From a bacterium (lineage in GTDB: Bacteria > Tectomicrobia > Entotheonellia > Entotheonellales > Entotheonellaceae), in contig JAPULM010000440.1 in NCBI GenBank assembly GCA_027294925.1, forward strand, positions 1 through 6,953: a stretch of DNA of 6,953 nucleotides, read 5' to 3'. The position numbers and the translations under genes were made by a program. Every line of letters starts with the position of its first letter. Position 1 is the stretch's first letter. The notes under the pieces are model-generated. The model was not told where the DNA came from and ran no database searches. It worked only from the letters and a program-made list of their open reading frames with translations. This document shows positions 1 through 4,426 of the stretch, piece after piece.

Positions 1-8
1 AGGGAGAG
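1..8 (+). promoter_or_regulatory. Shine-Dalgarno site of the first acyl-CoA dehydrogenase gene
   Basis: A purine-rich AGGGAGAG run lies immediately before the ATG at 12, at suitable spacing. It supports that start codon. The window begins here, so any promoter or upstream gene of the operon is outside view. Confidence 0.7.
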
Positions 9-11
9 AGC

Positions 12-1184
12 ATGGACTTCGGATACACGGCTGAAAATGAAGCGTTCCGCCAGGAGGTGCGCCAGTTCATTGCCGACAACATCACGCCGGAAATCAAGGC
101 GGAGCTGGAGGAAGCACGGATGCAGGGGCCAGGCCCCCTGAGCAAAGCGCTGTTTCTAAAGTTGGGCGAGCGGGGATGGATCGGCATGAGCTGGCCAAAG
201 GAATACGGCGGCCAGGAACGAGACGCCATCGATCAGTATATTTTTGAAGAAGAGTTCGTACGGGCCAAAATCCCCTTAGATATCGGCAATATCATTGAGC
301 AGGCGCCAGCCATCATGATGGCTGGTACGGAAGAACAGAAAAAGTATTTCCTACCACGTATGGTCAAAGGGGAAATTACCTTTGCGTTGGGGTATTCCGA
401 GCCCAGCGCCGGCACTGACCTGGCGTCCCTAAAAACCAGAGCAGAAGCAGACGGTGACGATTACGTCATCAATGGCCAGAAGATGTTCACTTCCGGCGCC
501 CACTACAGCACCCATCTCTATCTCATGACGCGTACCGACCCTGACCTGCCTAAGCACCGCGGCATTTCTATCTTCCTGCTTCCAATGGATACGCCAGGCA
601 TCACCGTACGCCCCTTATGGACCTTGCGCGGCGGCAGAACCAACGAGGTCTTTCTGGACAACGTCCGAGTGCCTAAGAGCGCCATGCTAGGCGAAAAAAA
701 CAACGGTTGGTATATCGGCGCCTCGGCGTTGAACCTGGGTCGGGCCGGCGCCCGCCGCTATTACACCTATGTTGGCGCTTTTGAGAACGCCGTGCGCTTT
801 GTAAAGGAAGAAAAATTTAACGGCCGCTCGCTGGCTGATGATCCCGCCGTGCGAGACAAGCTAGCAGAGCTGTATTGTGAAGCGCAGGTATGCCGGCTGT
901 TTACCTTACGCAGTCTGTCGATGGGCAAGCGGGGGATTAATCCATCGTACGAAATTTCGTCGGAGAAGACGTGGGGGCCTGACTTCCATGTCAAATCAAC
1001 AGAGGCCATCACTCAGATTCTCGGACCTTATGCGCAGCTCTGGGAAGGTTCTCCGTTAGCGCCCTACGACGGCGAATTTCCTCGTCAATACGTCGGTGCT
1101 ATGGTCTCAACCTTTGCCCACGGTGGTGTCCAGGTGATGCGGGACGCCATTGCCCGTCGTGGCCTCGGTCTTCCCAGAGGATAA
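12..1184 (+). CDS. acyl-CoA dehydrogenase family protein (likely alpha-type subunit of a heteromeric enzyme)
   Basis: A 390-residue flavoprotein of the acyl-CoA dehydrogenase fold, full length for the family. The family introduces an alpha,beta double bond into acyl-CoA using FAD and passes electrons to electron-transfer flavoprotein. Seen: N-terminal helical domain (about 1-120) with WPKEYGG at 61-67; middle beta domain opening with the flavin-contacting stretch ALGYSEPSAGTDL at 126-138 and VINGQK at 152-157; C-terminal helical domain from about 230, ending in the familiar GLGLPR at 384-389. The usual catalytic Glu positions look empty: the helix position normally read as Glu-Arg is G243-R244, and the C-terminal site before the loop Gly is H370. 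The next gene encodes a second, different acyl-CoA dehydrogenase 42 bases downstream, so a mixed complex is the natural reading. Similarity in style to FadE26/PimC-like subunits suggests a bulky or ring-bearing acyl-CoA, but the substrate is inference. The ATG at 12 is supported by an adjacent Shine-Dalgarno site. Confidence 0.93.
   Translation: MDFGYTAENEAFRQEVRQFIADNITPEIKAELEEARMQGPGPLSKALFLKLGERGWIGMSWPKEYGGQERDAIDQYIFEEEFVRAKIPLDIGNIIEQAPAIMMAGTEEQKKYFLPRMVKGEITFALGYSEPSAGTDLASLKTRAEADGDDYVINGQKMFTSGAHYSTHLYLMTRTDPDLPKHRGISIFLLPMDTPGITVRPLWTLRGGRTNEVFLDNVRVPKSAMLGEKNNGWYIGASALNLGRAGARRYYTYVGAFENAVRFVKEEKFNGRSLADDPAVRDKLAELYCEAQVCRLFTLRSLSMGKRGINPSYEISSEKTWGPDFHVKSTEAITQILGPYAQLWEGSPLAPYDGEFPRQYVGAMVSTFAHGGVQVMRDAIARRGLGLPRG
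306..325. repeat. Perfect 20-bp palindrome inside the first acyl-CoA dehydrogenase gene
   Basis: The left arm CCAGCCATCA is followed directly by its exact reverse complement TGATGGCTGG, with no spacer. It encodes the PAIMMAG stretch around residues 99-105. A perfect 20-bp palindrome is rarely expected by chance in a window this size (roughly 1 in 4^10 per position). It may be a protein-binding site, a restriction-type site or a coincidence of codon choice; no function can be shown. Confidence 0.6.
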
Positions 1185-1213
1185 GGCCAGATTACGGATT
1201 GCGAAATAGAGAG

Positions 1214-1218
1214 AGGAG
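1214..1218 (+). promoter_or_regulatory. Shine-Dalgarno site of the second acyl-CoA dehydrogenase gene
   Basis: AGGAG lies 8 bases before the ATG at 1227, within a purine-rich run. It fixes the start of the second gene. The 42-base gap after the first gene shows no terminator-like hairpin, so the pair is probably co-transcribed. Confidence 0.75.
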
Positions 1219-1226
1219 ATACGCAC

Positions 1227-2342
1227 ATGGACGTCTTACTCGATGATAACGAAGAAATGCTAAAAGATAGCGCCAGAGAGTTTTTTGAACAAGAATGCCC
1301 GCCTAGCCTGGTACGGGAGATGGAAGAAGACGAACGAGGATACCCAGTCGATCTATGGCGTAAAATCGCCGCGTTGGGCTGGTTGGGTTTTGGCCTTCCC
1401 CAATCCTACGGTGGTGAAAATGCTCCGATAGAACAGATTGGCCTCCTACTAGAAGAGGTCGGGCACGCTGCCGCCCCGCTGCCCTTCTTAAGCACCATCG
1501 TACCGGCTCTGACCCTTGTCGAGGCGGGTACTGAAGCCCAACGCCAGGCGATTCTGCCGCGCGTAGCGGGTGGCGAATGCTTGCTGACCTGGGCAATCAC
1601 CGAACGCGATCCGCGTAGCACCCCCGATACCATCCATACCGAAGCCGTCCTGGATGGCGATCATTACGTGATCAATGGCACCAAATTGTTTGTCGATAAT
1701 TTCAACGTCGCCGATCAGTGCCTGATGGTATGCCGCACTAGCCAAGGCATCTCACTATTGTTGCTAGACACCCATAGCGAGGGTGTCTCGCACACCCTTC
1801 TACCCACCCTGGCAAACGATAAGCAAAGCGAAGTCACCTTGCAGCACGTTCGGGTGCCCGCGACAAACCTGGTTGGCACCTTGCACCAGGGCTGGCCAGT
1901 CGTTGAGCACATGATGGAGCGCGCCACTGCTTTGCTCTGTGCCCAGATTGTCGGTGCGACACGGAGAGCGGTTAACATGGCCATCGAGTACGCCAAATGG
2001 CGCGTCGCCTTCGGCCGCCCCATCGGCGCTTTTCAAGCCATTCAACACATGTGCGCCGATATGGTCACCTGGGTCGACGGGGCTCAACTGCTGACCTACG
2101 AAGCGTTGTGGAAGCTCAGCCAGGGACTTCCCGCCAGACTTGAGGTGGCCACCGCCAAAGCATTCTGCAATGAACGATGTCAAGCCGCCTTGCGACATGC
2201 CAATCAAATTCACGGCGGCGTGGCACAAATCAAGGAGTTCGACCTCAACCTGTGGTATCGGCGCGGCGCCGCCTGGACCATGAAGCTGGGCACGACCTTC
2301 GAGCATCGGGCAACTATTGCTCAGGCGTTGGAATTGGTGTAG
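1227..2342 (+). CDS. acyl-CoA dehydrogenase family protein (PimD/FadE small-subunit type)
   Basis: A 371-residue acyl-CoA dehydrogenase homologue, slightly short, as is typical of the beta-type partner in heteromeric enzymes such as pimeloyl-CoA dehydrogenase or the mycobacterial steroid FadE pairs. Seen: N-terminal helical domain with LPQSYGGENAP at 58-67; a middle domain with TWAITERDPRS at 121-131, where the flavin-binding segment is less canonical than in the upstream gene; VINGTK at 148-153; and a C-terminal domain with AKWRVAFGRPIGAFQAIQH at 256-274, the conserved R..FG.PI..FQ..QH signature, plus the QIHGGVAQ stretch at 327-334. E231-R232 falls at the helix position that holds the catalytic Glu-Arg in long-chain and isovaleryl-type enzymes, so this subunit may supply the base that its partner lacks. 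It is translated from its own Shine-Dalgarno site just after the upstream dehydrogenase, which supports a joint complex. Substrate unknown; steroid or other side-chain acyl-CoA is inference. Confidence 0.9.
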   Translation: MDVLLDDNEEMLKDSAREFFEQECPPSLVREMEEDERGYPVDLWRKIAALGWLGFGLPQSYGGENAPIEQIGLLLEEVGHAAAPLPFLSTIVPALTLVEAGTEAQRQAILPRVAGGECLLTWAITERDPRSTPDTIHTEAVLDGDHYVINGTKLFVDNFNVADQCLMVCRTSQGISLLLLDTHSEGVSHTLLPTLANDKQSEVTLQHVRVPATNLVGTLHQGWPVVEHMMERATALLCAQIVGATRRAVNMAIEYAKWRVAFGRPIGAFQAIQHMCADMVTWVDGAQLLTYEALWKLSQGLPARLEVATAKAFCNERCQAALRHANQIHGGVAQIKEFDLNLWYRRGAAWTMKLGTTFEHRATIAQALELV

Positions 2343-2354
2343 CAACGCGGCGCC

Positions 2355-2392
2355 GGCGGATTGTGGAATACCCCCTTTGTTTCAATTCCGCC
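2355..2392 (+). terminator. Possible weak terminator hairpin after the acyl-CoA dehydrogenase pair
   Basis: Thirteen bases past the stop of the second dehydrogenase, GGCGGATTG (2355-2363) can pair with CAATTCCGCC (2383-2392) with a single bulged base. Only a short broken T run follows, so it is not a textbook rho-independent terminator. Its place at the end of the + strand operon and before a convergent gene is the main support. Confidence 0.3.
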
Positions 2393-2450
2393 TTCTGGAG
2401 CCGATCTCAATTTATTGATCAGTGTGTGCATTTCTTCCAGGTACGCAGCG

Positions 2451-3239
2451 CTATGGCCGGCTTCTGACCCAACCGGCGGAGAAGCCGGCCGTCAAACCGC
2501 CGTCGACGATGATGTGCTGACCGTTCAGCCACCCCATCTCGGCTTCAGCCAGCACCACCAGAGCCTCGGCAATATCATCGGGACGGGCCGGCCGACCCAC
2601 CTGGTCGATCATATGCTGCATCAGTTGCTGGCCGGTCTGCTCCGTGAAATCGGGCAAAATCGGTGTGTCGACCGGGCCAGGCCCTACGTCATTGGCTCGA
2701 ATGCCACGCGACAGGCCCTGCCCCGCCAGGCGCATGGTGTAGAGCACCACCGCTTCCTTCGAAAACGTGTAGGCGTCCACCCCGATATCCGCCCCGTGCT
2801 CGGCCCACCAATTAACCGCGGCCTCGAAACTTGGCGTATTGAGCATGTCGTTGATTAGCTCGCGACGCTTACGCCAGTTATTACCGGCAATAGATGCCAC
2901 ACCCACCACCGTCCCGCCATCGACAATACGATCCCATAACGCTTCCGTGAGATGTCGTAAGCCAAAGATGTTGACCCGCATCGTCCTCTCGGTTCCCACT
3001 GTCCCGGGTACACCGGCGACGTTCAGTAACGACGCAATCGGACCTTCAATCAAGGCCACCGCGGCGTCAATCGATGCCGGGTCGCTCAGGTCACAGTGAT
3101 GATGGGCCTGCACCACAACTGTAGGCGCTTTTAGGTCAAGCGAAATCACCGGGCGACCGCGATCCAGCAAGCGACGCGCCGTGGCATCACCGATGCCCGA
3201 GGCGGCGCCAGTCAACACAATGGGATGTTCAGGAATCAT
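2451..3239 (-). CDS. SDR family oxidoreductase (3-alpha-hydroxysteroid / coniferyl-alcohol dehydrogenase-like)
   Basis: A 262-residue short-chain dehydrogenase/reductase that should oxidise a secondary or benzylic-type alcohol, or reduce the ketone, in the cytoplasm. Seen: Rossmann cofactor motif TGAASGIG at 10-17; Asp35 at the end of the second strand (ISLDL), which favours NAD(H); CD at 49-50 for adenine contact; NVAG at 73-76; N90; catalytic S116 and Y157-x-x-x-K161; and PGPVDTP at 187-193. The Ser-to-Tyr distance is 41 residues, not the usual 13 or so. This long insertion (about 118-150) is also found in Comamonas 3-alpha-hydroxysteroid dehydrogenase and Pseudomonas coniferyl-alcohol dehydrogenase, and NVAGVPGT fits that branch. 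The start is supported by AAGGAGA 7 bases upstream. It shares its strand with the CoA-transferase and barrel genes but is 455 bases from the latter, so it may have its own promoter. A role in a steroid or phenylpropanoid pathway is inference. Confidence 0.9.
   Translation of the reverse strand: MIPEHPIVLTGAASGIGDATARRLLDRGRPVISLDLKAPTVVVQAHHHCDLSDPASIDAAVALIEGPIASLLNVAGVPGTVGTERTMRVNIFGLRHLTEALWDRIVDGGTVVGVASIAGNNWRKRRELINDMLNTPSFEAAVNWWAEHGADIGVDAYTFSKEAVVLYTMRLAGQGLSRGIRANDVGPGPVDTPILPDFTEQTGQQLMQHMIDQVGRPARPDDIAEALVVLAEAEMGWLNGQHIIVDGGLTAGFSAGWVRSRP
2455..2490. repeat. Inverted repeat with perfect 11-bp arms overlapping the end of the SDR gene; possible convergent terminator stem
   Basis: GGCCGGCTTCT at 2455-2465 is the exact reverse complement of AGAAGCCGGCC at 2480-2490, with a 14-base loop. 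The repeat lies inside the last codons of the SDR and ends one base short of its TAG (2451-2453). It sits between two convergent operons, where a two-way transcription stop would be useful, and it is GC-rich. Neither side carries a U tract, so intrinsic termination is uncertain. Confidence 0.5.
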
Positions 3240-3246
3240 AAGATGT

Positions 3247-3253
3247 TCTCCTT
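3247..3253 (-). promoter_or_regulatory. Shine-Dalgarno site of the SDR gene
   Basis: Read on the - strand this is AAGGAGA, 7 bases before the ATG at 3239. It is a strong site and decides the SDR start. Confidence 0.8.
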
Positions 3254-3290
3254 ACGACATCGACAGTTGCTCCAACGGCTAAAGCAACGG

Positions 3291-3319
3291 TTGACAGCAT
3301 CGCAAAACGCGTTTACGTT
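3291..3319 (+). promoter_or_regulatory. Weak sigma70-like promoter candidate pointing at the oxidoreductase remnant
   Basis: A perfect -35 hexamer TTGACA (3291-3296) is followed after 17 bases by TACGTT (3314-3319), which keeps only the first, second and last positions of the -10 consensus. If real, it would transcribe the remnant and run against the SDR leader. It could equally be chance. Confidence 0.2.
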
Positions 3320-3333
3320 GTCCCAGTCCGTTC

Positions 3334-3362
3334 ACCTTAACCTCATACGACGTTGTCGTCAA
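3334..3362 (-). promoter_or_regulatory. Possible SDR promoter with an inverted repeat in its spacer
   Basis: On the - strand TTGACG (3362-3357) is followed after 17 bases by TAAGGT (3339-3334), a weak sigma70-like pair about 95 bases upstream of the SDR start. The spacer region holds the inverted repeat ACGAC-GTT-GTCGT at 3347-3359, a plausible operator for a dimeric repressor. The octamer ACGTTGTC occurs at 3350-3357 and again at 3315-3322. The rest of 3254-3474 shows no recognisable gene in any frame. All of this is weak motif evidence. Confidence 0.22.
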
Positions 3363-3474
3363 TTGGAGCATATCGCCAATAAGCAGCAGCAATCATCAAA
3401 TCATCTTTCGAGAACGGCCGACAGGGATTTCCGATTTACAGACCTTTGCCAGCCAAACGGCACCTGTCACACGT

Positions 3475-3672
3475 ATGGCAGGCTTCATCGTATCGGACTT
3501 CAGTGATCGCTTCGATGAGGCACGGCAATGGTTATCGCAACATGTCAAGGCCGGCCGGATGAGCCAGAAACTGCATATTCTAGAAGGCCTTGAACAAGCG
3601 CCACGCGGCCTGCAGATGCTCTTTCAGAGTGAAAACCTTGGCAAACTGGTGGTTAAGGTTGATGACCAATAA
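3475..3672 (+). pseudogene. C-terminal remnant of an NADP-dependent medium-chain oxidoreductase (CurA / 2-alkenal reductase-like)
   Basis: The 65 codons read like the last 60 or so residues of zinc-independent medium-chain dehydrogenases/reductases that reduce 2-alkenals, enones or prostaglandin-type double bonds with NADPH. Recognisable pieces are RM.GFIVSDF at the start, a helix with EARQWL, then ILEGLEQAPRGLQMLF and the closing NLGKLVVKV, which match the family ending of type VEGLENAP...LF.G.N.GKLVVKV. A complete member has about 330-345 residues; the catalytic and Rossmann portions are missing. Upstream, the same frame stays open to at least 3316 but shows no family similarity, and the other two frames show none either, so the first 80% seems deleted rather than frameshifted. 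There is no Shine-Dalgarno site before the ATG at 3475. It lies antisense between two - strand genes. It is most likely a dead fragment; a translated small protein is unlikely. Confidence 0.75.
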
Positions 3673-3694
3673 GGGTTAATGGCGCTACGCAGGA

Positions 3695-4366
3695 CTAGGC
3701 CGGAAAAATACGACGGAAGACGCCCGGAGACCCCTCTGCATGCACCATATTAGGCCGAATCTCGCGGTTCCAAATCGGCGTCACGGCATGACGCCAGTCG
3801 TTCCATTGCTGGCTTTTCCAGACGTCAAGCGATTCCATCTCATGCACCGTGGTATAGGTGGGCGAACCCATCACCGCCTCGAAGCGCCGTGCACGGATAT
3901 AACCCGGGATACGCAAGCACAACGGCAACCGCTCATTGTTGTACGCGTTGTTGAAGGTGTCGTCCAACCCTTGCGGGACTGACATACGTCCAACCAACAT
4001 GACCGGCGCCATATCCGCCTGCGCGGTTGCAGTCGGAACATCTGGCGGATAAATACGCCGGTAGAGATTTCTGATGTAGGACGTCGCAATCACACTGGGC
4101 GACATGCGCTTGGACCATTCCGTTGGATTCTTCAACCACTTCTGCCAGGCGTCAGCATACCAGGCGTCCGGCGACGCCAACTCATAACATGCCAGATACT
4201 TAGGCCCACCGGCAACCGCTTCATAGCGGGCGGCATTCAGAACGCCGGGTATCGACAGGCGTTCCGGGATGTGCTCTTCGTTATACCAGCGGTTAAATTC
4301 CGCCTCGTGCTCAGCCGGCACCTCGCTATATACCATAAGCAGTCCATCACCTTTTTTCGCTACCAT
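3695..4366 (-). CDS. Duplicated dimeric alpha/beta-barrel (EthD-like) protein of unknown function
   Basis: A 223-residue protein with two copies of a ferredoxin-like alpha/beta domain of the kind that forms dimeric barrels (EthD, muconolactone isomerase and monooxygenase-like families). Copy 1 (about 9-85) has FNRWYNEEHIPERLSIPGV, ARYEAVAGGPKYLACYEL and W76; copy 2 (about 122-205) has FNNAYNNERLPLCLRIPGY, RRFEAVMGSPTYTTVHEM and W188. Copy 1 keeps the EEHIPE histidine, while copy 2 has NERLPL there, so only one half may be catalytic. Small hydrophobic-ligand binding or a cyclase, isomerase or lyase role is possible, but no reaction can be assigned. The start at 4366 is preferred to the ATG at 4378 because GAGGTG (4376-4371) lies just ahead of it, whereas the upstream ATG has no ribosome site. 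It follows the fused CoA-transferase by 60 bases on the same strand, which suggests one operon. Confidence 0.8.
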   Translation of the reverse strand: MVAKKGDGLLMVYSEVPAEHEAEFNRWYNEEHIPERLSIPGVLNAARYEAVAGGPKYLACYELASPDAWYADAWQKWLKNPTEWSKRMSPSVIATSYIRNLYRRIYPPDVPTATAQADMAPVMLVGRMSVPQGLDDTFNNAYNNERLPLCLRIPGYIRARRFEAVMGSPTYTTVHEMESLDVWKSQQWNDWRHAVTPIWNREIRPNMVHAEGSPGVFRRIFPA

Positions 4367-4370
4367 CTTC

Positions 4371-4376
4371 CACCTC
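4371..4376 (-). promoter_or_regulatory. Shine-Dalgarno site that decides the start of the alpha/beta-barrel gene
   Basis: On the - strand this reads GAGGTG, matching the 3' part of the consensus AAGGAGGTG, 4 bases before the ATG at 4366. It overlaps the alternative ATG at 4378, which would add four residues and has no ribosome site of its own. Confidence 0.65.
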
Positions 4377-4426
4377 ATACACGGTTATATCGTTCTACTA
4401 TGAGATCCACACCCTCTCACAACGCC

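Noticed and set aside
123..139. Near-palindrome CAGGGGCC-A-GGCCCCCTG in the first dehydrogenase gene
   Set aside because: It is imperfect by one base and explained by Gly-Pro-Gly-Pro codons; too short to claim function.
1800..2345. 181-codon open frame on the - strand opposite the second acyl-CoA dehydrogenase
   Set aside because: It lies wholly within a clear acyl-CoA dehydrogenase gene, resembles no family and is a codon-bias shadow.
2361..2858. 165-codon open frame on the + strand opposite the SDR gene
   Set aside because: It overlaps the catalytic half of an intact SDR and has an arginine- and histidine-rich low-information composition; a shadow.
3225..3506. 93-codon open frame on the + strand over the SDR leader
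   Set aside because: It starts inside the SDR start region, has no ribosome site, shows no family resemblance and overlaps the oxidoreductase remnant in another frame.
4376..4378. Upstream ATG for the alpha/beta-barrel gene
   Set aside because: It has no Shine-Dalgarno site and overlaps the GAGGTG that serves the ATG at 4366.
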